DNA of 64,000 nt, from positions 42,139,819 to 42,203,818 of the forward strand of contig NC_041002.1 of NCBI RefSeq assembly GCF_004193775.1. Reading direction: 5' to 3'. Origin of the DNA: Glycine soja. Its lineage: Eukaryota > Streptophyta > Magnoliopsida > Fabales > Fabaceae. The notes beneath the pieces were generated by a model. It did no database searches and was not told the DNA's origin. It saw only the letters and a program-made list of their open reading frames with translations. Positions 22,990 to 33,593 of this stretch are shown piece by piece; positions within the stretch are counted from its first letter, which is position 1, and each line of letters begins with the position of its first letter. The translations under genes and the position numbers were made by a program.

Positions 22990-25689
22990 GTAAGAAATTT
23001 GGCTCAGCTTATGTCTTTAAGTAAATGTTTTAAGGTTGCAATGGAAGCAAGGTGTTTGAGATTCTTGAATATTAGACAAAACTCATAAATGTGGAACAAA
23101 GATATGGAAACAGCCAAAAAGAAGTTTGACATTCTTGAATTTTAGTGGTGGACACAGATTTTTTTCCTACACAAATTAAGTTGTTCCACCACTTAATTGG
23201 TGGCCCATCCAGACCACAAAAAACTGTAAGTAATTTAACAAGCTTGGCCATTGATCCTACAGAGATCTCACTAAACCAAGTTGGTGTGTATAATTGGGAT
23301 TGAAGCTCCCACACAGAAGTTCAACATCATGCAATCCTCAAAGGAAGATTATGATGTTAACAACCTTTCCCAATATAGAAACTAGAAAGAAAGAAAGAAA
23401 TGAAAACAATCTTCACTAGGCAAACATTAAAAACTATTAAATGGATGTCCAACTCAAAAAACTATGGCAGCAAAGGAATGTAAGGCATCTAGAGATGAAC
23501 ACAAGTTGTCTGGTCGAGTAGAACCTAATGAACTCCAATACTAAGGCTAAAACTTCCCCAAGTACCTTACCACAATTAATGCCAAAAAGGTGGTAGACAA
23601 TTACTGAACCTATAACGACATACATAAATTTACTCATAAACCATAAGGGAAGGCCTCAATTATTGACAAAAAATTACAAGAAAAGTATTTCCTCTGCCCG
23701 TGGCAAAATACATCGACACGAACCTATAAATTAACTGCAACTATTTGTACTAGATCTAGGACAGACTATTATTTATTTTGGATAAGATCTCATTATATAG
23801 GAGAAAGAACAAAGAACCTGATGAAGTATCTACTTAGAAGAATCCAGGAAAATAGAATTTTATATCAAAATCAAGGATATAATAATGAAATATCATAATA
23901 AACCATATTTAATTTGCCTTTTTTGGCAGTATTATCAGACTTTGAAAACAGTTCAGAGAGGTTTAGACATTTCCCATGTGACCATGATTACCAACTTTAT
24001 TTCTTTTGTTACAATAACAACACAATGAAGAGCACATGTCAATTATCCTTACACATTTTGGCTGTCTAAAATATGACATGAAGTCTTGCGCTACTAGTGC
24101 ATTACCATACAACCATATAATCAACTCTAACAATCAAGTGACTTCATAGATTCATAGTACAAAATTCATTTAATCCAAATTTTTCTTACTACAAAATTGA
24201 CTTCAGATAATCTAATAATCTCACAAATTGGAACAGTACAAATTCTAAATGCGAGCAAAAGGAACAAACTTGTTAATTAAACTAACTCAACAATGAGGAA
24301 AACTTTATAAAAAGATCAACAGTTTGTAATTGAACTTAAAGGAACAATATCAGTAACTTATTAGCCTAAATCAAGCTGAATACGAAATGAGCACATGCCG
24401 AACCCAACTAGTTAACACACTAAAGATGAAGAAAAGGTACATGCCACAATGGACAGAGCACTCAAAAAAGCAAATTGAAGCACATATAAAGCAAAATAGA
24501 AAGGCAATTGTTGGAGATAGCCCTATTGTACCGCTAAAGGAGCCTCACATTATGAATTTCTTGAAAACAAAAGCATGTCATGCATCAAACCACAAAGAGG
24601 ATAAGGAAAACTCACCAGCTCACAATCAGAGTAATTTAGCCAACAAATTAGTTTGCAAAACCAAAATGCATCTGGCAACAAACAATTGAAACAACATGAA
24701 AGAAAACAATGTGAGAGATTTTTTAACAAGGTCAGAAGGAAGCAATGTCGTGAGAGAGGCAACAACAAAAAGCAAAGACAACTAACAAAGCAACACTAAT
24801 TAATATAATAAATTATCGACACCATAAACTCAATCAGCAGCAGCAACTAGCATACTAGTTGCACAAAGTGAAGTTGAATTTGCTATGTGTGACTGTTGTG
24901 GACTCTAATAACATCAGATTGTCCATTAAATGTCAACATGGATTACCAAGGTGAACTTTAATTCTAATTTAAAAAAAAAAAACACTAAAAACATAATAGG
25001 AGCACATTCAAGTTTCATCTAATTGAAAAATAGAACAAACCATACAACCCATACATGAACCCTATAACCCTTACACAAACCCCACAACACCAAAAACACC
25101 CTACAAACCCATAGTTGTCTTCTTTCATTTACCTTTTTCAGAAGTGAAAAATCCAACAACAACAAAGCACAATGACTCCTCAAAGCTCAGAACACACAAC
25201 AATAAAAGCAAAGCAGAACATTGTTACATTGGCCATGGTGCTATACGCATTACAACACTCACCTACATACCTACCCATTAAGCATTCAAAGGACACAAAT
25301 CAGTTACCTCACTAAAAATGACACCTTGCGAGCACGAGTGAGATCCGAACGGACTGCAAAGTCACCACCCCAAATAGCCCTAGCAATGACCACGACTTCC
25401 ATAAACCAAATCCTTGCAGCAACCACGAGTTCCACAAACCAACTCCTTACAACACACACAACAAACATCCTTGCAGTGAGCACGAGTTCCCCAAACAATA
25501 TAACAACTTAAAGACAACTGAGTCACAAAACCTGTACCTAGGTAAGGTGGCGAGGTGTCACAATCATGAAGAACAAGAAGACTAAGATGCTTGCAATTAA
25601 AAAGAGAAGAAGAAGAAGCGAAATTACACAGAAGAAGAAGAAGAACACGAATAGGGCGCGAAGAAAGTAGGACTCGCGGTCTAATATTT

Positions 25690-25866
25690 TAAAATATAAT
25701 AAGTCCAACATCGGTTTTTTTATTAAAATCGATGTTACCCCAATGATGTTAACGTTAACATTGGTTTTTTGAGAGAAACCGATGTTAACATATCATACGT
25801 TAACATCAGTTTTATAAAAACTGATGTTAACTAAAAGACCTTACATCGAGTTCTTCAAAAACCGAT
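25690..25866. repeat. CACTA subterminal repeats, truncated
   Basis: Repeated AACATCGGTTTTT and its reverse complement, arranged as facing pairs, for example near 25710-25735 and 25800-25830. Such subterminal repeats bind the TNPA-type protein in CACTA elements. The array stops at 25866 (AAAACCGAT) where the inverted copy continues. Confidence 0.75.
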
Positions 25867-27246
25867 AAGAATACCCCGCCTGAAGAATTGCCGAACAACG
25901 ATTAAAAGTACATGAGGAGGTTGGCAGCCGTTTCTTATGACGGAAGCAATACTGTATCAAAGAAATCCCGACAATGACACTCCCTGCAGTGTGTGGATGC
26001 CAAGGAGGCAAATCACATGATCGAAGAAAGTCCATGAGGGCTGCGTTTGGAACGCAACGCACGGGCATGACTTAATGGCCGGAAGTTCATTTAAGGAGAG
26101 GTATTTACTGGCTACGGGAAAGTGATTGTTGTGTCCATGTGAGAAGTGCCACAAATGTCAGCTATTTCGCGATAATGTCAATGCCCCACACATCCTCTGA
26201 ATGTCATGTCCGCCCTTGGCCTTTCTCCATGTGGGGAATAGATGTCATCGGGGGCCATTGAGCCCAAGGCCTCGAATGGTCATCGCTTCATCTCTTAGCG
26301 ATAGATTATTTCACCAAGTGGTCGAGGCGGCTTCATATACCAATGTCATGAGGAATGTTTGTGGTCGGTTCATTAAGAAAGAAGATCATCTGCCAGAGTA
26401 GTGGTTGCCAAGGAAGATTATCACAGACAACGGCACCTACCGGAATAAATAAGATGATGGGCGGAAATGTGCGAGGAGTTAAAATCAGCATCACAATTCC
26501 ACGCCCATAACCGGCAAGTGAATGGAGCCGTGGAAGCGGGCCATAAGAAATTCAAAAAGATTATCAAAAGATCGACCGTGTCATACAAGGTTGGCACGAG
26601 ATTGCTCCCATTACGACGTTACACCGATTACCGACTTCAATGCGAACGTAACGTGGCAACGCCTTCATCATTGGTATATATGGGATGGAGGTTGTGTAAT
26701 CCGTTTGAGTAGAAGTCCCGTCATTAAGATCTTGGCAGAATCCGGATTAAAACGTCAAGGGTGCTCAACACGCTATGATCAGCTGGGTTTTTCAACCCTC
26801 ATTGAGGGTAAGCGCTTGAACAATCATGAGTCAATGGGCGCTTATACCAGCAAAGAATTGAAAGAGTGCAATTCGACAGAAAGTACGCTTACGCAAGTTC
26901 CATGCAGGGAAGACCTTGTTGCTAAAAAAATGCCGCATGCTGTCAAGGACCATGCGAGGTAAATTGGGCCCGAACTAGCAAGGCCTTTATGTTTGAAGTA
27001 GGGCTTTTTTCTGGAGGACACTGTGTGCTGACCAACATGGATGGCGAGAGCATACCTTCACCCGTGAACTCTGTGTCGTTCAAAGCCATATATTATGCTT
27101 AAAGCTGGGCATTAAGGATGTCGCTGCATGTTCCTTTATCTTTATGCGTTTTCTGGATTTCCCCAGGGATTTCTGTCTGTTTGTAATTCCCGTTACAATT
27201 TTCAAAGAAATGAACGTTGTTCGAGTTTTTTTCCCTCTCTCTCTTT
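25867..27246 (+). pseudogene. Decayed Ogre-type integrase, opposite in strand to element O2
   Basis: Translation across several frames gives VDAKEANHMIEE (as in 1221-1260), the zinc-finger Cys pair near 26130-26155, the integrase triad Asp (26241-26243), Asp (26426-26428, ITDNGTY) and Glu (26533-26535, NGAVEA), and the Ogre-like end DGES.PSPVNS near 27040-27075. Many frameshifts interrupt it, and part of the core is missing between the two Asp codons. The stretch lies at a contig end and its indels resemble sequencing error, so the true decay may be less. It runs toward the gap, whereas the RT gene beyond the gap is on the other strand. Confidence 0.7.
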
Positions 27247-27346
27247 NNNNNNNNNNNNNNNNNNNNNNNNNNNNNNNNNNNNNNNNNNNNNNNNNNNNNN
27301 NNNNNNNNNNNNNNNNNNNNNNNNNNNNNNNNNNNNNNNNNNNNNN
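27247..27346. other. Assembly gap (100 N)
   Basis: Exactly 100 N, a conventional placeholder for unknown length. Element orientation flips across it. Confidence 1.
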
Positions 27347-27402
27347 TGCTTACGACATATCGCTTGATGTCAAAATACCAAGGCTTTCCGTCCCGTTCCT
27401 CT

Positions 27403-29578
27403 TCACTTGGCAACAATTGCGGGTTTGCCACGACACCAAAATTCAATGTAGGGTAGATCCCCGTGCGGTGTTAGCTGGAACATAGACGCCAACGTAGCGA
27501 GTGCGTCCGCCATTTGATTTTCCTCACGGGGAACATGATGGAAGGAGATCTCATCGAAAGTCTTAGCCAATTCCTTGATATAGGCTTTGTAGGGTATCAG
27601 CTTGGGATCTCTAGTTTCCCATTCCCCTCTCAGCTGATGGATTACCAACGCTGAGTCGCCGTACACCTTGAGTAGTTTGACATTGGAGTCAATTGTTGCC
27701 TGGACAGCTAGGGCACATGCTTCATATTCGGCCATGTTGTTGGTGCAGTCGAATCCTAGCCTGGCTGTGAAAGGTACACATTGATTGTCCGGAGAGACCA
27801 ACACTGCCCCAACGCCATGACCTAGAATGTTTGACGCTCCGTCAAACCATACAGTCCATTTGTCCCGATCTTCGGTCCAACTTTTCTCGAACAAGGCCAT
27901 GATGTCCTCATCCGGGAATTCCGGATGCATGGGCTGGTAGTCGTTAAGAGGCTGTTGAGCCAAATAATCTGCCAAAGCGCTTCCTTTTATCGCCTTTTGG
28001 GTGACGTAGACTATATCAAACTCAGATAGCAAGACTTGCCACCGGGCGATTCGTCCTGTGAGAGCTGGCTTTTCAAAGATGTACTTAACCGGGTCCATTT
28101 TGGATATCAACCAGGTAGTATGGCTCAGCATGTACTGCCTTAGGCGATGGGATGCCCATACTAAAGCACAACACGTTCTTTCGAGCAAGGAGTAATTCAT
28201 CTCACAGGTCGTGAACTTCTTACTTAGGTAGTAAACAGCGCGCTCTTTCTTCCCGGATTCGTCATGTTGCCCCAGCATACACCCCATTGACTCGTCCAAG
28301 ATTGTCATGTACAAAATGAGAGGCCTTCCAGGTACTGGTGGCATAAGCACGGGAGGATTCATTAGGCACTTTTTGATCCTTCCAAAAGCCTCTTGGCAAT
28401 CCTTATTCCACCGATCAGTTTGGTTTTTGCGCAAAAGTTTAAACAACGGCTCACAAATGGCGGTGAGCTGCGATATGAATCTGGCAATATAATTCAAGCG
28501 CCCCAGGAAACCTCGGACTTGCCTCTCTGTACGGGGTTCTGGCATCTCAAGGATAGCCTTCACTTTTTCGGGGTCTACCTCTATCCCTTTCTGGCTTACA
28601 ATGAAACCAAGCAATTTCCCTGATTTGACCCCGAAGGTACACTTAGCGGGGTTCAACCTTAATTGATATTTCTTAAGCCTTTCGAACAATTTCCGCAGGT
28701 TGACAAGGTGTTCTTCCTCGGATTTAGATTTAGCAATTATGTCGTCCACGTAGACCTCGATCTCTTGATGCATCATATCATGGAACAAAGCTACCATGGC
28801 CCGTTGATAAGTTGCCCCGGCATTCTTGAGTCCAAAGGACATCACCTTGTAACAGAACGTTCCCCACAGGGTGACGAAAGTAGTCTTTTCCATATCCTCA
28901 GGCGCCATCTTTATCTGATTGTAACCAGAGAAACCGTCCATGAAGGAAAATAAAGCGAAATTGGCCGTGTTATCTACGAGGATATCGATGTGTGGTAAAG
29001 GAAAATTGTCCTTGGGACTGGCCCGATTCAGGTCCCGATAATCTACACACATTCGTATTTTCCCATCTTTTTTAGGAACTGGTACGATGTTGGCAACCCA
29101 TTCTGGATACCGAGCGACGGCCAGAAATCCAGCGTCAAATTGCTTCTTCACTTCTTCTTTTATCTTCAAGGATGTTTCGGGCTTCATCCTCCTCAGTTTC
29201 TGTTTTACCGGGGAACACTCGGGATTTAGAGGTAATCGGTGCTGTACAATGTCAGAACTCAAACCAGGCATATCTTGGTATGACCAAGCAAAGATGTCTT
29301 GGTAGTCTTTTAGCAGGATTATTAATTCTTCACGGATAGGTGCGGTAATACCTGTACCTATCTTTACTTCCCTCTTTCCACTGCCAATTCCTAAGTCTAC
29401 TAGCTCTGTTTCTTCTTGATGAGGCCCCATTTCTTGGTCCTCATGGGCGACCATTCTTTCTAGTTCTGGGGGAAGTCCCACATCCTCATTTCCTTCATCT
29501 TCCGTTTGATTCATTTCTTGCTCGAAGTCAATAGACGGGTCCCAGGTATTAGTACCTTCGGGGGACTCGTCATCGGAT
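27403..29578 (-). CDS. Ogre pol: reverse transcriptase, RNase H, archaeal-type RNase H (3' end damaged)
   Basis: Converts element RNA to DNA in the particle. The ATG frame starts at 29514, but splicing at 29578/29758 would fuse it to gag-protease without a shift. Parts, counted from 29514: RT about residues 100-270 (VPKKDGKIRMCVDYRDLN; catalytic YVDD at 28741-28752), RT-linked RNase H about 370-490, then archaeal-type RNase H about 560-690 (WTVWFDGASNILGHG, NNMAEYEA, VPREENQMADALA). The stop at 27403 is caused by a one-base loss near 27425; the expected continuation (EEERDGKPWYFDIKRYV) lies in the next frame and runs into the gap. Integrase is therefore absent from this copy. Confidence 0.9.
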
Positions 29579-29757
29579 CTGCCGTTTCAGAAAAAGAAGT
29601 AAACATGCAAATGAATGAGAATGGGTAGAGACCAGGAACAGATGAAGAAAGATCCTTGTATTATAAATTCAAAAACAAAAGACACAAAGCCTTAACAAAA
29701 GGAAAAACTCTAAAGCCTAGGCCCAACTATAGAGCTTTTAAAACCGTAAAGGTTTAC
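29579..29757 (-). other. Predicted Ogre intron between protease and RT
   Basis: On the minus strand the donor AT/GTAAACC lies at the protease stop (GT at 29757-29756). The acceptor, a T-rich run ending CTGAAACGGCAG, ends at 29579. Removing these 179 bases eliminates the stop and leaves gag-protease and RT in one continuous frame through an acidic linker. A removable intron at this position is the described Ogre trait. Unspliced RNA would yield gag-protease only, giving a simple way to set the Gag to Pol ratio. Confidence 0.75.
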
Positions 29758-32700
29758 ATTATGCTTGTTGCGTAAATGCCGGGGCGTTCCTCCACTCGCC
29801 AATTTCCCAGCTGGAAATCAGGAGGGCATGGTCGTACCAAATCCAAAGTACTCGGAATATCATCTTCGCATATCGCGAACGCTTGACCTTTGTCTCCCAA
29901 ACCCGCGCTTATAAAGCTTCTACTTATGTGGCAGGGCGGGCTTCCTTCACCTTCTTGTCTCCAACGCGAACTTTGACCACTGTTCTTCCTTCCCGCGATG
30001 CTTCTTTTCATGTCCGCCTGAGTGGGCTTATAGCCTAAACCATACTTCCCACGATTTCCTTGGGTATTTATCAGGCTAGTTATGCCGCCGTTGTTTTTGC
30101 CTAAACCCATCCCGGGTTCATAACCGTTCCCCAACATAACTCGGGCCATCATTACCGCTGCATCGGACAGACAAGGCTGCCCAAAGAGGGAGTCCACGGA
30201 GGAAATGCTGACCACCTCAAAAGACTGGAAAGCAGTTTCTAACGATTCTTCTGCGGCTTCCACATAAGGCATGGAGGATGGGCAGCTTACCAAGATATCT
30301 TCCTCGCCTGACACGATGACCAAGTGCCCCTCCACTACGAATTTCAGCTTTTGGTGGAGTGTAGAAGGCACAACTCCCACTGAGTGGATCCATGGGCGCC
30401 CCAACAGGCAGCTATAGGGGGGGTTAATATCCATTATTTGGAAGGTGACTTGACAGGTGTGAGGGCCTATTTGTACTGGGAGATCGATCTCTCTCCTAAC
30501 CTCTCGGCGAGTGCCGTCGAAGGCCCGAACCACCATTGAACTTGGTTTTAAGTGGGAAGCATTGAATGGTAACTTCTCCAAAGTGCTCTTAGGCATCACG
30601 TTTAAACTGGAACCATTATCGATGAGTACCTTGGCTATGATATGGTCCATACACTTGACTGATACGTGTAAAGCCTTATTATGCCCTCTACCCTCGGCGG
30701 GGATTTCTTCTTCGGCGAAGGCAAGATAGTTGTTGGCAGTGATATTGTTGACCAGCCCTCCGAAACCTTCTACCGAGATATCTTGGGCCACGTGAGCCTC
30801 GTTCAGCACTTTTACTAGCAGAGCCCGATGAGGCTCGGAGCTCATAAGTAACTCCAACAGCGAGACCCTAGCCGGGGTTTTGTTGAGCTGTTCGATAACC
30901 TTGAATTCGCTCTGCTGAATTATCCGAAGGAACTCGCTGGCTTCCTCTAGCGACACCTCCTTTCTACCATCCTTTTTCTCCGGGGGACCCTTTGCTGGAA
31001 TATCTTTATTCGAAGCGTGGGGTGCTTCGCCATCTTGTTCCTCCACCACTTTTCCTTTTCCCTTGACGTCGGCGGGTTGGACTGGTAGGTCCGGAGGTGC
31101 AAACACACGACCACTACGGGTCACACCACTCAGTCCCGTGATATTTGTTACTTTAGCTGACAGCGAGCTGACGTCAGTGGCTTCTTCTTCCTTCTTCCCC
31201 GGAGGTGTATATCTCCACGGGACCGCGTGACTATTTTGGTACGGGAAAGGAACAGGTTTGGCTATTAAGGGGTGTCCGGGCTTTTGCGAAGCTACGCTTT
31301 TAGTGAAGTATATCACCAAGGGTTTAAGCTTCGCAATACCGCTCCCCTCCGTAGATTGCATGCATATATGCTGCTCCTCTTTTCCTTCAATGCCGACTTC
31401 CAGTCGACCTTGATCTATCATCCGCTGTAACAATTCCTCTACTCCCAAACACGTCTCCATGTCATGCAGCTCGCCGGAGTGTAGCAGACAGGAATCCTCC
31501 TTACACCCACTATGGGGAATCACACCTCCTTTTTGTAAGGCTTCAAAGATAAACCTCCTTGGGGTTGCCACATCCCTTAAAGGTTTAGACCTGTGCGGCC
31601 TATCGGACTCAACTGCATTAACCGCTCCCCCTCCATGATTGGCGAGCGGGTTGGTTCTCACATTGGGCCGATCCTCTTGGAAAGTCAGCCATCCGGCATC
31701 CATTAAATGTTGGACCTTGTATTTAAGGGCCAAGAATTTTTCGACCGAATGCCCCGGGACACCCCCATGGTACTTGCAAGTCGCGTTAGGGTCATACCAC
31801 TTCGGGAAAGGGGGTTCGAGGACCCTTCCGGGAGTTACCACGGCCAAATGATTGGCGACGAGGGATGGCAGAAGATCTTCGTACGTCATTGGGAGTGGGG
31901 TGAATTCCGGAAATGGCCTCGGAGGGAGGTTCCTTGTCGTGTTGGAATTACCGGCCAGTCGAGTCGTGTTCGGAGTTGGAACTTGGGGAGCTTCCCTCTG
32001 GGTGGGTGCCTTAGGCTGCACGGGTGTTGAACTAGAGGCGTTCCCAGTATGAGCCGAGAAACTTGGGTGATGTTGCGCGTACTGATGGGTACCATGAGGT
32101 GTTTGCTGGGGTTTGACCCACGCGGGTGTTGAAGAGACGGCATGGGCATCTCCTTCCTTCCTTTTTGCCCCTGTTGCCCCGATTCTTTTGGCATTCGCAT
32201 TTGTGGAGGAAACGTAATCAAACTTTCCTCTTTTCAATCCTACCTCGATTCTTTCCCCGGCAAACACTAGATCCGCAAAGCTGGACGGCATGTAACCTAC
32301 TAGCTTCTCATAGTAGAACACCGGCAGAGTGTCTACCATCATGGTGATCATCTCTCTCTCAACCATGGGAGGAGCTACTTGTGCCGCCAAATCCCTCCAT
32401 CGCTGCGCATATTCTTTAAAGGTTTCGCCCTCTTTCTTGAACATATTCTGCAGTTGAGTACGGCCAGGAGCCATATCAGAATTGTACTGATACTGCCTTA
32501 GGAAGGCGGTAATCAGATCCTTCCAAGTACGGATACGGGAAGCTTCCAAATTAGTGTACCACACTACCGCAGCTCCGGCCAAGCTATCCTGAAAGAAGTG
32601 TATCAACAGCTTTTCATCTTTAGAGTGGGCGCCCATCTTACGGCAGTACATTTTGAGATGGTTTTTGGGACAAGTCGTCCCTTTATACTTGTCGAAGTCC

Positions 32701-33536
32701 GGCACTTTGAACTTCGGGGGAATAACAACATCGGGTACTAAGCAAAGATCCGTCATGTCTGCAAATGGACAGTCCCCAAATCCTTCCACAGCCCTCAATC
32801 TTTCCTCGAGGAGATCGAGCTTCCTTCTTTCTTCAGTTGCCGGGGGCAGCCCTTCCATGGACAAAACTATTGGCGATGCTGCAATGTTGGGTTGAGGCAA
32901 CGTGCCTGGTGCCGGCCCCTCGGGGATCAGGGGATAGAACTCGACATCCCTTCGAGCATAATCTTGAGAGTCTTTATGGACTTCGTCGGGCTGCTGAGGA
33001 GGCTCTCTTTCATGGACGGGAGAGGCAATGTGGCCCGCATCTTCTTGCAAGACGGGTGGTGAATAGTTGGGCGGCAATCCATAAGGGTAAGCCGCTCGGT
33101 TGTATCCCAGGTGAGGGCTGCCATCGTGCCCCAGTGTGTCCCTTCCCCGTCCTACTATGTTTGAGGGAGGATGGTGCGTAGTTGCCAAGAGAGTCGGGTC
33201 TGCTTCGGCAGCCGAACTGACAGCGGCGGCGGTGGCCGCGTTCTTCTCTATGAGCTGCTTCATACCTAACATGGCCTCCATCATGGAGGCCATTTGTTCT
33301 TTCAGAGCCGACATGTCGGCTTTCATCTGTTCCTGCGTCTCCTCTTGATCACCCATCGTTCTAGATTTGGATCTGGTGCGATAGGGATCCCTTGCGGCGC
33401 GTTTAGTTATGGTGTTTTTCCCTAAAAAACCAAATGTGAGGAGTGGGTAAAGAAAGAAAATGCATGCTAGAGATGAAATGTAGGAGTGATTTGATTTGCA
33501 CAAGATTTTTGGAGTAGAAACATGGGACCAACTCAT
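29754..33536 (-). CDS. Ogre gag-protease with C-terminal G-patch
   Basis: A 1260-codon open frame; the likely start is the inner ATG at 33354-33356 (MGDQEETQEQ) since the 60 preceding residues look untranslated. Order: coiled-coil-like N terminus, retrotransposon gag domain (about residues 278-440, with VVWYTNLEASRIRTWKDL), Pro/Thr/Ser linker, zinc-knuckle-like segment CKYHGGVPGHSVEKF (about 586) whose last Cys is Phe, variable region, retropepsin (VLIDNGSSLNVMP with active-site codon at 30618-30620, and YSCLLGRPWIH), then a glycine-rich G-patch-like segment (GYEPGMGLGKNNGG, about 1134-1170). It forms the capsid and processes the polyprotein. No break seen. The same gene, damaged, recurs inverted at 60972-64000. 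Confidence 0.9.
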   Translation of the reverse strand: MSWSHVSTPKILCKSNHSYISSLACIFFLYPLLTFGFLGKNTITKRAARDPYRTRSKSRTMGDQEETQEQMKADMSALKEQMASMMEAMLGMKQLIEKNAATAAAVSSAAEADPTLLATTHHPPSNIVGRGRDTLGHDGSPHLGYNRAAYPYGLPPNYSPPVLQEDAGHIASPVHEREPPQQPDEVHKDSQDYARRDVEFYPLIPEGPAPGTLPQPNIAASPIVLSMEGLPPATEERRKLDLLEERLRAVEGFGDCPFADMTDLCLVPDVVIPPKFKVPDFDKYKGTTCPKNHLKMYCRKMGAHSKDEKLLIHFFQDSLAGAAVVWYTNLEASRIRTWKDLITAFLRQYQYNSDMAPGRTQLQNMFKKEGETFKEYAQRWRDLAAQVAPPMVEREMITMMVDTLPVFYYEKLVGYMPSSFADLVFAGERIEVGLKRGKFDYVSSTNANAKRIGATGAKRKEGDAHAVSSTPAWVKPQQTPHGTHQYAQHHPSFSAHTGNASSSTPVQPKAPTQREAPQVPTPNTTRLAGNSNTTRNLPPRPFPEFTPLPMTYEDLLPSLVANHLAVVTPGRVLEPPFPKWYDPNATCKYHGGVPGHSVEKFLALKYKVQHLMDAGWLTFQEDRPNVRTNPLANHGGGAVNAVESDRPHRSKPLRDVATPRRFIFEALQKGGVIPHSGCKEDSCLLHSGELHDMETCLGVEELLQRMIDQGRLEVGIEGKEEQHICMQSTEGSGIAKLKPLVIYFTKSVASQKPGHPLIAKPVPFPYQNSHAVPWRYTPPGKKEEEATDVSSLSAKVTNITGLSGVTRSGRVFAPPDLPVQPADVKGKGKVVEEQDGEAPHASNKDIPAKGPPEKKDGRKEVSLEEASEFLRIIQQSEFKVIEQLNKTPARVSLLELLMSSEPHRALLVKVLNEAHVAQDISVEGFGGLVNNITANNYLAFAEEEIPAEGRGHNKALHVSVKCMDHIIAKVLIDNGSSLNVMPKSTLEKLPFNASHLKPSSMVVRAFDGTRREVRREIDLPVQIGPHTCQVTFQIMDINPPYSCLLGRPWIHSVGVVPSTLHQKLKFVVEGHLVIVSGEEDILVSCPSSMPYVEAAEESLETAFQSFEVVSISSVDSLFGQPCLSDAAVMMARVMLGNGYEPGMGLGKNNGGITSLINTQGNRGKYGLGYKPTQADMKRSIAGRKNSGQSSRWRQEGEGSPPCHISRSFISAGLGDKGQAFAICEDDIPSTLDLVRPCPPDFQLGNWRVEERPGIYATSIM

Positions 33537-33593
33537 TTTATTTCAAAAAAAGAAGTCGTATCCAGTCAAGGTCTGAGAGACCATACAAGTTTC

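Larger units (their letters stand above)
22026..25866 (+). mobile_element. CACTA element, right part, with captured exon and truncated end
   Basis: Continues from 12971 across the copia insertion. It contains the FtsH-like exon (22880-22989), mostly non-coding AT-rich DNA, an unrecognised Lys/Asn-rich open frame at 24387-24689, and then the subterminal repeats (25690-25866), where it breaks off inside a repeat and integrase-like DNA begins. The terminal inverted repeat is missing here but present in the inverted copy at 51637. Single-base homopolymer losses relative to that copy cluster at 25050-25460. Confidence 0.7.

Noticed and set aside
24387..24689. A 100-codon Lys/Asn-rich open frame as a small gene
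   Set aside because: No recognised family, lies in captured or intron-like transposon DNA, and the inverted copy does not keep it as a clear frame.
27099..27485. Open frames running through the N gap
   Set aside because: The codons are undefined N; the frames have no meaning.
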